This document shows positions 1-7,469 of a stretch of 10,144 nucleotides of DNA, in pieces. A model generated the notes under the pieces. It did not search any database. It was given only the letters and a program-made list of their open reading frames with translations, and was not told where the DNA came from. The stretch spans positions 1 to 10,144 of the forward strand of contig UQWU01000053.1 of assembly GCA_900544885.1 (NCBI GenBank), in the 5' to 3' direction. This stretch comes from an uncultured Phascolarctobacterium sp. GTDB lineage: Bacteria > Bacillota > Negativicutes > Acidaminococcales > Acidaminococcaceae. The translations under genes and the position numbers were made by a program. Within the stretch, counting starts at the first letter, position 1. The number at the start of each line of letters is the position of its first letter.

Positions 1-183
1 TAAAGGAAAGAGAATAGGCAAATATACTTCTGATGATATTCTGTTGACAGCAGATTGGTGTAATTTGTTACCCAGGAAAATACTCGGATACAAATCACCT
101 GATGATCTATTCGAGAATGAGCTTGATAAGATTTATGCAGCTTGATTTTTAAAAAGTGTGCAACTTCTTATTGCAATTTAGGA
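1..183 (+). mobile_element. Right end of an IS30-family insertion sequence (partial, cut by window edge)
   Basis: The stretch holds the last codons of an IS30-type transposase (stop at 143-145), followed within about 40 nt by a sequence resembling the terminal repeat of IS30-family elements: GTGTGCAACTTCTTATTGCA (157-176), then ATTTAGG. The left end and transposase core lie outside the window, so the inverted repeat partner and any target duplication cannot be checked. The outer boundary near 180-183 is an estimate from remembered IS30-family ends, not from a matched pair. Confidence 0.7.
2..145 (+). CDS. IS30-family transposase, C-terminal 47 residues
   Basis: The frame beginning at base 2 is open from the window edge to TGA at 143-145. 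Its tail contains the block LLPRKILGYKSPDDLF, which matches the 'NxxPRKxLGxKTPxExF' ending typical of IS30-family DDE transposases. This block lies after the catalytic core, so the DDE residues are not in the window. The gene is incomplete only because the window starts inside it; nothing shows whether the element is intact. Its role would be cut-and-paste or circle-forming transposition of its own element. It has no functional link to the housekeeping genes that follow. Confidence 0.8.
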   Translation, partial: KGKRIGKYTSDDILLTADWCNLLPRKILGYKSPDDLFENELDKIYAA

Positions 184-219
184 AAAAAATATTTAGTATG
201 AATCACAAAAACATTTCTT

Positions 220-242
220 GCCCCTATCGGGAGGGCTTTTTT
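220..242 (+). terminator. Rho-independent terminator candidate after the IS30 end
   Basis: GCCC at 220-223 can pair with GGGC at 232-235 around a short loop, and a run of T follows directly (236-241). The T-run is on the + strand, so it would stop rightward transcription coming out of the insertion sequence or an older gene to its left. The stem is short (4-5 pairs), so strength is uncertain. Confidence 0.5.
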
Positions 243-261
243 AGTATCGCAAAGCTAAAAC

Positions 262-297
262 AAAATAGCAGTCCCTGTGAAGGAACTGCTATTTTTT
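262..297. terminator. Bidirectional terminator, downstream of glmS
   Basis: An 11-bp perfect stem pairs 262-272 (AAAATAGCAGT) with 285-295 (ACTGCTATTTT), with two further C-G pairs possible inside the loop. T-runs flank it in both directions: TTTTTT on the + strand, and TTTTG then TTTT on the minus strand. It begins 34 nt past the glmS stop codon, so it is the probable glmS transcript end. It could also stop read-through from the left. Confidence 0.85.
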
Positions 298-329
298 ATG
301 TGGAAAACTACTGCTTTATCAAGTTGTAA

Positions 330-2159
330 TTATTCTACGGTTACGCTCTTAGCCAGGTTACGCGGTTTATCAACATCACAGCCACGGGTAAGTGCTGCAT
401 AATATGCCAGTAATTGCAACGGCAGTACTGCCAGCAACGGAGCCAGATATTTATCAGTTTTCGGAATGTAAATAACATGGTCTGCATATTTCGTCAAAGA
501 AGTATCGCCTTCGAAGCCGATAGCAATTACTACTGCTTCACGAGCTTTTACTTCCTGTAAGTTGCTGACGGTCTTGTCATAAACATCCTCTTGAGTTGCC
601 AAAACGATTACAGGTATACCGGCAACGATTAAAGCCAAGGTACCATGTTTCAATTCACCTGCTGCATAAGCTTCAGCGTGAATATAAGAAATTTCTTTCA
701 GCTTTAAAGCACCTTCCAATGCCACTGCATAATCCAGGCTGCGGCCCAAGAAGAATGCATTTTCACTGCTACCGTATTCGCGGGCAAATACTTTGATTTG
801 GTCAACGTTTTCCAGCATTTGGTGAATTTGTTCCGGTACGAAAGTTAAGCCATGTACCAGCTCTTGTGCTTTAGCTTCGGACAGAGTGTTGCGCAGACGG
901 CCTACATAAACAGCAAGCATCAGCATAGCCAGTAATTGAGTGGTATATGCTTTAGTAGATGCTACAGCGATTTCCGGACCTGCATAGGTATAAACAACCT
1001 GGTCTGCTTCACGAGCTACGGAGCTGCCTACAACATTAGTTACGGCTAAGGTACGGGAGCCCAGACGTTTTGCTTCACGCAGAGCTGCCAAAGTATCACT
1101 TGTTTCACCGCTTTGGCTGATAACGATGGTCAAGCAGTTTTCATCAACCAGAGGATCTCTATAACGGAATTCGCTGGCGATGTCTACTTCAACCGGTACA
1201 CGAGCCAATTGTTCCAGATAATATTTACCTACAATACCTGCATGATAAGCAGTGCCGCAGGCAACGATGAAGATTTTGTTGATAGCATTGATTTCTTCGC
1301 TACACCAGTTCAGTTCAGGGAAGGCAATAACATTTTTTTCGCCATCCACACGACCGGTCATGGTATCGCGCATAGCTTTCGGTTGTTCATAAATTTCTTT
1401 GAGCATGAAATGTTCAAAACCGCCTTTTTCAGCAGCTTCAGCATTCCAGTTTACTTCAAATACTTTTTTGCTAATGGGAGTACCCTCTAAATCTTGTACC
1501 CAAACACCATCAGCAGTTACAGTTGCGATTTCGCCGTCGCTCATGATGAAGGTACGACGAGTATGATTGATAATAGCCGGAATATCGGAAGCGATGAAAT
1601 TTTCGCCGTCGCCTAAGCCGATAACAAGCGGATTATCTTTTTTAGTGCAGATGATTTTGTCAGGTTCACCTTGATACATAAATACCAGGCTGTAAGAACC
1701 ACGAATCAAATGCAGTACCTTTTTTACAGTGCTTTCAAAATCACCATCAAATTGATCTGCCATCAGATGAGCTACAACCTCAGTATCAGTTTCGGACAGG
1801 AAAACATGACCTTTAGCAATTAATTCTTCTTTTAATTTCAGATAGTTTTCGATAATGCCGTTATGTACAACAACAAATCTGCCGCTAGCATCACAATGGG
1901 GATGAGAATTGCGGTCAGACGGACGGCCATGGGTTGCCCAACGAGTATGACCGATACCAACATTACCTACAGGCATACGACCTTCTAATTTTTGACGCAG
2001 AGCGTCCAAACGGCCTACACATTTTTCAACGCGGATCTTGCCATTTTCTAAAACTGCAATACCGGCAGAATCGTAACCACGATACTCCAGTTTGCTCATA
2101 CCGTCCAGCAAAAACGGAGCAGCTTGATTACTGCCGATATAACCTACGATACCACACAT
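330..2159 (-). CDS. glmS: Glutamine--fructose-6-phosphate aminotransferase (isomerizing), glucosamine-6-phosphate synthase
   Basis: This cytosolic enzyme converts fructose-6-phosphate and glutamine to glucosamine-6-phosphate and glutamate, the first committed step to UDP-GlcNAc. The 609-residue length fits the family. The N-terminal class II glutaminase domain (about 1-220) starts MCGIVGY, so Cys2 becomes the N-terminal nucleophile after Met removal. HTRWATHG (71-78) and HNG (99-101) are glutaminase motifs. Two SIS sugar-isomerase domains follow (about 290-420 and 460-595), with CGTAYHAG (301-308), SQSGETSDT (348-356) and STKAYT (401-406). Glu489, His505 and Lys604 match known isomerase residues. 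The ATG at 2157-2159 has GGAGGA seven bases upstream. The gene has its own promoter and a ribozyme leader, separate from glmM. Confidence 0.98.
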   Translation of the reverse strand: MCGIVGYIGSNQAAPFLLDGMSKLEYRGYDSAGIAVLENGKIRVEKCVGRLDALRQKLEGRMPVGNVGIGHTRWATHGRPSDRNSHPHCDASGRFVVVHNGIIENYLKLKEELIAKGHVFLSETDTEVVAHLMADQFDGDFESTVKKVLHLIRGSYSLVFMYQGEPDKIICTKKDNPLVIGLGDGENFIASDIPAIINHTRRTFIMSDGEIATVTADGVWVQDLEGTPISKKVFEVNWNAEAAEKGGFEHFMLKEIYEQPKAMRDTMTGRVDGEKNVIAFPELNWCSEEINAINKIFIVACGTAYHAGIVGKYYLEQLARVPVEVDIASEFRYRDPLVDENCLTIVISQSGETSDTLAALREAKRLGSRTLAVTNVVGSSVAREADQVVYTYAGPEIAVASTKAYTTQLLAMLMLAVYVGRLRNTLSEAKAQELVHGLTFVPEQIHQMLENVDQIKVFAREYGSSENAFFLGRSLDYAVALEGALKLKEISYIHAEAYAAGELKHGTLALIVAGIPVIVLATQEDVYDKTVSNLQEVKAREAVVIAIGFEGDTSLTKYADHVIYIPKTDKYLAPLLAVLPLQLLAYYAALTRGCDVDKPRNLAKSVTVE

Positions 2160-2166
2160 ATTAGTA

Positions 2167-2172
2167 TCCTCC
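2167..2172 (-). promoter_or_regulatory. glmS ribosome binding site
   Basis: The minus strand reads GGAGGA seven nucleotides before the glmS ATG. A small hairpin (stem CTTGG/CCGAG, 2182-2197, with an alternative AACTT/AAGTT register out to 2177 and 2199) sits just upstream of it, downstream of the ribozyme. Confidence 0.85.
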
Positions 2173-2215
2173 TTATAACTTCTCGGACCTAGCCAAGTTA
2201 ATATTTTGTCTTTCT

Positions 2216-2350
2216 GCTACAAGAATTTTCCCTCCGACGTTACCGTCGGGCTTTGTATCCTGCTTACGGCTTGCAGCTCACCGTGAGGCATCCGCTGACT
2301 GCTCGACAACCTCATTCCTCGTCCACCGTAAATACGGTACTTGCGCTATA
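2216..2350 (-). ncRNA. glmS ribozyme (GlcN6P-activated self-cleaving riboswitch)
   Basis: The minus-strand leader of glmS carries the ribozyme signature in order: ACTATAGCGC with the expected cleavage between A (2347) and G (2346); a P1 hairpin ACCGT-AUUU-ACGGT (2325-2338); the conserved GACGAGG; P3 TGAGG (2310-2314) pairing with CCTCA (2284-2288) around TCGAG and AGCGGATG; P4 GCTGCAAG (2270-2277) pairing with CTTGTAGC (2216-2223), eight pairs with one G-U; and an inner hairpin CCGACG-GTAA-CGTCGG (2234-2249). In this family bound GlcN6P acts as a cleavage cofactor, and the cleaved mRNA is degraded, giving product feedback. Two features are unusual: P1 is very short, and the bases after the cleavage site read GCGCAAG, where many members have GCGCC. 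Confidence 0.95.
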
Positions 2351-2379
2351 GTACGTTTCTGCAAATAAGCATACAATGA

Positions 2380-2407
2380 GCCGCGCAGGCCGACCAGCCC
2401 CCGCGGC
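2380..2407 (-). other. GC-rich stem-loop in the glmS 5' leader, upstream of the ribozyme
   Basis: GCCGCG (2380-2385) and CGCGGC (2402-2407) form a 6-bp GC stem. A further GGC/GCC pairing is possible inside the loop. It lies between the predicted transcription start (about 2420) and the cleavage site, so it would be on the 5' fragment released by the ribozyme. No T-run follows, so it is not an intrinsic terminator. Function unknown. Confidence 0.6.
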
Positions 2408-2426
2408 ACATCTAGTAACTGTACCC

Positions 2427-2455
2427 ATTTTACATGATTATTACAAAATGGTCAA
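2427..2455 (-). promoter_or_regulatory. Sigma-A type promoter for glmS
   Basis: The minus strand has TTGACC (-35, 2450-2455) and TAAAAT (-10, 2427-2432) separated by exactly 17 nt. The predicted start is near 2420, giving a leader of about 260 nt that contains the upstream hairpin and the whole ribozyme. Confidence 0.8.
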
Positions 2456-2512
2456 GAAAGCAGTGTGAATAATTGTTGAAAAAGGATAGTCAAAAAACAG
2501 CCAGAATGCGAA

Positions 2513-2544
2513 ATATGCCTGCTTTTAAGCTAAAGCAGACATAT
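2513..2544 (-). terminator. Long hairpin after glmM, possible terminator or 3' stabiliser
   Basis: A 13-position stem pairs 2513-2525 with 2532-2544 around a 6-nt loop. The one imperfect position is a G-U wobble in minus-strand RNA but a C-A mismatch in + strand RNA, which suggests it acts in the glmM transcript. It starts 37 nt past the glmM stop. The nearest T6 run on the minus strand (2492-2497) is about 15 nt beyond the stem, so it is not a textbook terminator. A shorter alternative stem (AGCAG with CTGGCT) ends closer to that run. Confidence 0.5.
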
Positions 2545-2581
2545 CCAAAATATTTTTATCTAGTTTATAAAATTTACAAAT

Positions 2582-3922
2582 TTATGCTAATTCAGCAACA
2601 ACAACATCAGCAATCGCGTTAGCAATTTGTTCCAGACGATCCTGTTTCGGACCTTCAGCCATAATACGAATCAAAGGCTCGGTGCCGGAGGCACGTACCA
2701 AAATTTGGCCGTTATCGCCTAATTCCTCTTGATATTTTTTAATAACATCTTGGATAGCAGCTTTTTCTTCCCAACCGTTTTTGTTTTTAACACGTACGTT
2801 AACCAGAACCTGTGGGAATTTAGTCATTACAGCACCCAGCTCGGACAAGGATTTATTGTTTTTAACCATTGCACACAGCAGTTGTACAGCAGTTAAAATA
2901 CCATCACCTGTTTTAGCAAACTCAGAGAAAATAATATGACCGGATTGTTCACCACCGATGGAATAGTTATGTTTCAACATTTCTTCTAAAACATAACGGT
3001 CACCAACAGAAGTTTTAGCAGTCTGACCTCCATGTGCCTTCATAGCTTGATGCAAACCTACATTACTCATAACAGTAGTAACCAGCATATTATCATGCAG
3101 TTTATTGCGTTTCATCAGCTCCAAAGCACAAATCAGCATGATTTGGTCACCATCCAATGCCTCGCCGTTTTCGTCAACAGCCAAACAACGGTCAGCATCG
3201 CCGTCATTAGCAATACCGACGTTCGCACCTACTTCAACAACCTTTTTCTGCAATGCTTCCAAATGAGTGGAACCGCAACCATTGTTAATATTAGTACCGT
3301 TAGGCTTATTAAAAATAGTAACAACTTCAGCACCTAAGCCACGCAAAATTACCGGAGCAATCTTGCTATTTGCACCGTTGGAGCAGTCCATAACGATTTT
3401 CAAGCCTTTTAAATCTGCATAAGCAGTGTTCATAATATGCTTGATATACATTTCAGACAAATTGTCTTCGTAAACAATACGACCTACACTACTACCGCTG
3501 GCAGCCTGAGTGTAATCAATAGGAGTTGCTACGATATCAGCAATTTCGTCTTCTACTGCATCGGGTAGTTTGTGACCGGTTTGAGAGAAGAATTTGATAC
3601 CATTATCTTCAAAAGGATTGTGAGATGCAGAAATAACTACACCTGCATTGGCTTTTACCTCACTGGTCAGGAAGGATACAGCCGGAGTCGGCATTACACC
3701 CAACAGATGTGCGTTACCGCCTGCACTGCAGATACCTGCTGCCAAAGCAGCTTCCAGCATTTGACCACTACGACGAGTATCACGGCCGATAATAATTTTG
3801 GGGCAGGAAACTTCGCGGCCAAAATATTTTGCAGCTGCATAACCTAATTTAAAAGCCAACTCCGGGGTCAGCTCAACATTAGCCACACCACGGACACCAT
3901 CAGTACCAAATAAACGTGCCAT
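2582..3922 (-). CDS. glmM: Phosphoglucosamine mutase
   Basis: GlmM converts glucosamine-6-phosphate to glucosamine-1-phosphate, the step after GlmS. From the ATG at 3920-3922 it is 446 residues, the family norm. It starts MARLFGTDGVRG, the canonical beginning. The catalytic phosphoserine is Ser100 in ISASHNPFEDNGIK (97-110). The metal-binding loop is DGDADR (240-245), the sugar-binding motif is GGEQSGH (323-329), and the phosphate-binding loop is RASGTEPLIRIM (410-421). An in-frame TTG at 3965-3967 would add 15 residues, but the AGGAGG site lies inside that extension, so the ATG is preferred. In other Bacillota GlmM also binds and inhibits CdaA, encoded upstream here. An extended -10 promoter may give it transcription in addition to operon read-through. 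Confidence 0.97.
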   Translation of the reverse strand: MARLFGTDGVRGVANVELTPELAFKLGYAAAKYFGREVSCPKIIIGRDTRRSGQMLEAALAAGICSAGGNAHLLGVMPTPAVSFLTSEVKANAGVVISASHNPFEDNGIKFFSQTGHKLPDAVEDEIADIVATPIDYTQAASGSSVGRIVYEDNLSEMYIKHIMNTAYADLKGLKIVMDCSNGANSKIAPVILRGLGAEVVTIFNKPNGTNINNGCGSTHLEALQKKVVEVGANVGIANDGDADRCLAVDENGEALDGDQIMLICALELMKRNKLHDNMLVTTVMSNVGLHQAMKAHGGQTAKTSVGDRYVLEEMLKHNYSIGGEQSGHIIFSEFAKTGDGILTAVQLLCAMVKNNKSLSELGAVMTKFPQVLVNVRVKNKNGWEEKAAIQDVIKKYQEELGDNGQILVRASGTEPLIRIMAEGPKQDRLEQIANAIADVVVAELA

Positions 3923-3932
3923 TCTCAAAAAA

Positions 3933-3938
3933 CCTCCT
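3933..3938 (-). promoter_or_regulatory. glmM ribosome binding site (decides the start)
   Basis: The minus strand reads AGGAGG ten nucleotides before the ATG at 3920-3922. It excludes the upstream in-frame TTG at 3967 as the main start, because the site would then be inside the coding region. Confidence 0.85.
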
Positions 3939-3997
3939 AAACTTTCTCGATTGTATAAATTCGCCAACCGAGTAAAAGCTCTAAATAATAATATTAT

Positions 3998-4017
3998 ATT
4001 ATATCATATTAATATGA
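3998..4017 (-). promoter_or_regulatory. Extended -10 promoter candidate for glmM, overlapping a 14-bp palindrome
   Basis: The minus strand has TGATATAAT (3998-4006), an extended -10 with a perfect TATAAT. No good -35 is seen 16-18 nt upstream. The perfect palindrome TCATATTAATATGA (4004-4017) overlaps the TG motif and could be an operator, but in such AT-rich DNA it may be chance. The start would be near 3991, leaving a leader of about 70 nt before glmM. Confidence 0.5.
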
Positions 4018-4066
4018 AATTTCCCTGTATATAATTTGCTAAATAGAATTAATTAACTCTCACAAA

Positions 4067-5671
4067 TTATTTTATCGGTGCAAAACGGGACATAATTGCT
4101 CTGGCTACATGCCAGCCATCCAAGGCTGCACTCATAATTCCACCAGCATAACCTGCACCCTCACCGCAGGGATACAATAAATCATGACTTACCGAAACAT
4201 AGCTCTGACGCTCACGTTCAATACGTACAGGTGCAGAGGTACGTGTTTCTACACCTGTCAGCAAAGCACCGCCATCATCATACCCGGTCAATTTTCTACC
4301 GAAGCTTTGAATACCAAGACGCAATGTATCAGTTACATATCGTGGCAACACCTTATCTAAATCACAGGCTGTAATACCAGGTCTATAAGAAGCATTGACC
4401 ATTGTTTTTAGCAACGGTTCAGTTTGTGCTAAGAAACTAGCTACATTTTGTGCAGGAGCATAATAATTTTTGCCACCATAAGCAAAAGCTAATCTTTCGT
4501 ATTTACGTTGGAATTCTACGCCTGCTAAAGGATCATTACCAAAATCATCAGGGGAAACATTAACGACTAGAGCACTATTAGCAATACCGCTATCACGTTT
4601 GAACATACTCATACCGTTAACAACCACGCCGCCCTCCTCTGAAGCCGCCGCTACTACCTGCCCACCGGGACACATACAGAAAGAATAAGCAGTGCGTGCT
4701 TTATCAGGAGTATGATAAACAAGAGCATAGTCGGCAGCACCTAAAAGATGATTACCGGCAAAAGCACCATATTGAGCCTTATCAATCAATTCTTGCGGAT
4801 GCTCGATACGCACACCAATAGCAAATGGCTTAGCACTAACTGCTACACCATGGCTATGCAGCATAGCATAAGTATCGCGTGCACTATGACCACAGGCCAA
4901 TACTACCGCACCAGCCGCAATACGTTCACCGTTGTCTAAAATTACGCCGCACACAGTATTATTTTTGATAATTAAATCCGCTACCTTCGCCTCATAACGG
5001 ATAGCTCCGCCAAGCTCGCAGATACGTTTGCTCAAGCCTGTAACCATTGCCCGTAACTTATCCGTACCTACATGGGGTTTATGCTCATATAAAATATTCT
5101 CCGGAGCACCTGCATCGACGAACATCTGCAAAATATCCGCCATGATCGGATTATTTACACGCGTAGTCAGTTTACCATCAGAAAAAGTACCTGCACCGCC
5201 CTCGCCAAACTGTACATTGGACGCAGGGTCAAAAACACCTGTCTGCCAAAAACTTTTGACGTCCACAACTCTTTGTGCTACAGGTTTACCACGCTCTAAA
5301 AGCAAGGGTCTATAACCATATTCTGCCAATTGTAAAGCAACTAATAAGCCTGCAGGACCCGCACCGATAACCACCGGCGGAGCAGCCATAGGCAGAGTAC
5401 CTAATACAGGTGCCTCTGTCTGCTGCTTAACGAATCTTGTCACATCACGCTCGGCCAAAAGACGTTTTTCCAGACGTGCCGGCACATCAATATCAGCTAA
5501 AACATGATAATTTAAGCAAATCTCATTTTTTTTGCGTGCATCAACTGCTTTACGAACAATCTGTACTCCCTGCAAAGCACTCTTACTGAGCCCCAACTTT
5601 TTGCAGACAGCCTTTTCCAAAGTCGTTTCATGTAGCAGGCTGATACGTACATTATTTATTTTTATTCTCAT
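4067..5671 (-). CDS. FAD-dependent dehydrogenase, COG2509-type NAD(P)/FAD oxidoreductase
   Basis: This is a 534-residue predicted cytosolic flavoprotein. After an N-terminal segment of about 95 residues comes the dinucleotide-binding motif VIGAGPAGLLVALQLAEYGY (101-120), followed by an acidic residue in LLLERG, as expected for FAD binding. A second conserved block is NVQFGEGGAGTFSDGKL (152-168). ACGHSARDTY lies in the middle, and the C-terminal FAD-contact segment is GEGAGYAGGIMSAALDG. This pattern is that of the uncharacterised dehydrogenase family often labelled COG2509; the substrate is unknown. No signal peptide or membrane segment is seen. The start codon lies inside the 3' end of cdaR (20-nt overlap), with GGAAAGG seven bases upstream, so translation is probably coupled. 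A link to cell-wall or c-di-AMP metabolism is only inferred from position. Confidence 0.88.
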   Translation of the reverse strand: MRIKINNVRISLLHETTLEKAVCKKLGLSKSALQGVQIVRKAVDARKKNEICLNYHVLADIDVPARLEKRLLAERDVTRFVKQQTEAPVLGTLPMAAPPVVIGAGPAGLLVALQLAEYGYRPLLLERGKPVAQRVVDVKSFWQTGVFDPASNVQFGEGGAGTFSDGKLTTRVNNPIMADILQMFVDAGAPENILYEHKPHVGTDKLRAMVTGLSKRICELGGAIRYEAKVADLIIKNNTVCGVILDNGERIAAGAVVLACGHSARDTYAMLHSHGVAVSAKPFAIGVRIEHPQELIDKAQYGAFAGNHLLGAADYALVYHTPDKARTAYSFCMCPGGQVVAAASEEGGVVVNGMSMFKRDSGIANSALVVNVSPDDFGNDPLAGVEFQRKYERLAFAYGGKNYYAPAQNVASFLAQTEPLLKTMVNASYRPGITACDLDKVLPRYVTDTLRLGIQSFGRKLTGYDDGGALLTGVETRTSAPVRIERERQSYVSVSHDLLYPCGEGAGYAGGIMSAALDGWHVARAIMSRFAPIK

Positions 5672-6599
5672 TTTCTGCCTTTCCTACGGAAATTCTAATC
5701 TGGACGCTACGCATTTCCGGAATAACCTTCTCAGGAATATCCAGCTCAGCGGCAACCTCACTGCTACCGATAAAATGAGTTACATCCACCGGTTTAGTCT
5801 TAATGGATTTCAGCTCCTTTAGCACAGACGGAGGCGCAGTAATACGGATTTCCTTCGGCAGAACCTCTGTCTTGCTGACTACTGCATCCTTAGGAAGCTC
5901 GCCACTCATTACCAACTCTACAGGCACATTAGTGGACAGCATCTGGCTGACCATAATCGCCTTAACAGTAACCTTTTCAGGAATAATCTTCATGTTCGGA
6001 ATATCATAGCCGTCGTCGCTGACAGCCACAAGCTCGCTGTCCGTCACAAATTCACCGGTATAGTTAGTAACATCAATAGGAGCTACAACCTTATTCACAC
6101 GCTTGATACGATGTGTTGCACCACGCAATGTTACCTCCGGCGGATTAATGACACTAGTACCGATGGTCATATCACTGGATACAGCGCCTACTACACGAGT
6201 TACCACAGGCACTTTCTTCTCGCTGACGGTATCTACATAAATAGAAACCTCACGCGGTGTAACAGAAACGATTTCACCATGACTGATGCTGACCTTAACA
6301 GGTACATTCTGCTGTCCTTCAGTAATATTCTTCAAGTCAATAATCGCCTTGATGCTGTTTTCGGCGTTGGCCATGACATTAGTGCGGTTACCGCGTACCT
6401 TGACAATAACCTTTTCCGGAGCATTAAAGACCATCATATTCTCAGACAGATTAATCTGCTGCAAAGGAATTTCTACATTATGTTCAACAATCGGATTCTG
6501 GTCAGTCATAACATAAACCCACAGACCGCAGGCTATAAGCAGGCTGATGATACGTGCCAGCAGATTCTCCCTGCGTATCAGATTCTGTAAAAACCTCAT
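5652..6599 (-). CDS. cdaR: CdaR/YbbR-domain membrane-anchored regulator of c-di-AMP synthesis
   Basis: The 315-residue protein has a short basic N-terminus, one membrane segment (about 13-31, LLARIISLLIACGLWVYVM), and an extracytoplasmic region that I read as three YbbR repeats (about 40-123, 128-215 and 218-308). Each repeat opens with a 'vPV/iPl' strand and carries the 'P..V.v.g' pattern. The family partner is CdaA, whose cyclase activity CdaR modulates from the outer face of the membrane. B. subtilis CdaR is longer, with four repeats as I recall. Its ATG overlaps the cdaA stop by ATGA, and the site GGCGGTGA lies in the last codons of cdaA, so the two are translationally coupled. Confidence 0.93.
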   Translation of the reverse strand: MRFLQNLIRRENLLARIISLLIACGLWVYVMTDQNPIVEHNVEIPLQQINLSENMMVFNAPEKVIVKVRGNRTNVMANAENSIKAIIDLKNITEGQQNVPVKVSISHGEIVSVTPREVSIYVDTVSEKKVPVVTRVVGAVSSDMTIGTSVINPPEVTLRGATHRIKRVNKVVAPIDVTNYTGEFVTDSELVAVSDDGYDIPNMKIIPEKVTVKAIMVSQMLSTNVPVELVMSGELPKDAVVSKTEVLPKEIRITAPPSVLKELKSIKTKPVDVTHFIGSSEVAAELDIPEKVIPEMRSVQIRISVGKAENENKNK

Positions 6600-7432
6600 T
6601 TTTTATCACCGCCTAAAAAGCTCTTCATTTTGTCCATAAAAGAAGTCTTGTCCGTCATATTAGGACGGAAAATGGAGTTACGCAGGATTTCTTTGACATC
6701 ATCCACAGTCAGATAACGCATCAGCTCGCCATTGCGGGCAATGGATACAGCACCTGTTTCTTCGCTGACTACCAGTACAATAGCATCGGACTGCTCGGAT
6801 AAGCCGATAGCAGCACGGTGACGAGTACCAAGCTCCTGACTAAGATTGCGGTTCTCAGTCAACGGCAGTAAACAGCAGGCAGCAATAATACGTTTACCAC
6901 GGATAATTACTGCACCATCATGCAAAGGTGTATCCTTAACAAAGATGTTCTGAATCAGACCGCTGCTGACAATACCGTCTACAGCCACACCTGTTTCAAT
7001 ACGATCCTCCAGGCCGGTGGAACGTTCAAAGACCATCAAAGCACCGACCTTATTCTTACTCATAATCTTCGTCGCATGGGCAACGGAATCCAGCATATCC
7101 TCAAACTCTTGCTCATCCAGCTCGCTGGTCTTATGGAACAGCTTGCCGCGGCCGATCTGCTCTAAGGCACGACGCAGCTCCGGCTGAAAGACAACAGGCA
7201 GAGCTACCAGAATAACCGTCATGCTCTTTTCCAGTAACCAGCTGATTACGTGCAGATTGAGATAACGACAGATAACCATGAACACCAACAGCACCAAAAG
7301 GCCTTTCGCCAAAGTAGCCGCACGGGTATTCTTCATCATTAAATGCAGACGATAAAGGAAATAAGCGACAACGACAATATCCAAAATATCTAAGACTGTT
7401 GCCGCCGCCAGCAAACCTTGAAGTTGAACCAT
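6596..7432 (-). CDS. cdaA: Diadenylate cyclase CdaA (membrane-bound)
   Basis: CdaA condenses two ATP into cyclic di-AMP, a second messenger controlling potassium and osmolyte transport and wall homeostasis. The 278-residue protein has three membrane segments (about 14-31, 42-57 and 62-80) and then a cytosolic DAC domain (about 95-245). The two hallmark motifs are present: DGA (172-174, in HDGAVIIRG) and RHR (204-206, in GTRHRAAIG). VFQPELRRALEQIGRG links the membrane part to the DAC domain, as in the family. I chose the ATG at 7430-7432, eight bases after GGTGA; a TTG one codon earlier is also possible. It follows lepA by 37 nt and overlaps cdaR by 4 nt. Confidence 0.96.
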   Translation of the reverse strand: MVQLQGLLAAATVLDILDIVVVAYFLYRLHLMMKNTRAATLAKGLLVLLVFMVICRYLNLHVISWLLEKSMTVILVALPVVFQPELRRALEQIGRGKLFHKTSELDEQEFEDMLDSVAHATKIMSKNKVGALMVFERSTGLEDRIETGVAVDGIVSSGLIQNIFVKDTPLHDGAVIIRGKRIIAACCLLPLTENRNLSQELGTRHRAAIGLSEQSDAIVLVVSEETGAVSIARNGELMRYLTVDDVKEILRNSIFRPNMTDKTSFMDKMKSFLGGDKK

Positions 7433-7469
7433 CAATTAAATCACCAACTTTTCAACGCAGCCCCTAGGC

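Noticed and set aside
3923..3967. N-terminal 15-residue extension of glmM from a TTG start
   Set aside because: The AGGAGG site falls inside the extension, and the family start MARLFGTDGVRG is at the downstream ATG.
6111..6590. A 159-codon open frame on the + strand opposite cdaR
   Set aside because: It is antisense to a well-supported membrane protein gene and its composition is not protein-like, so it is treated as a shadow.
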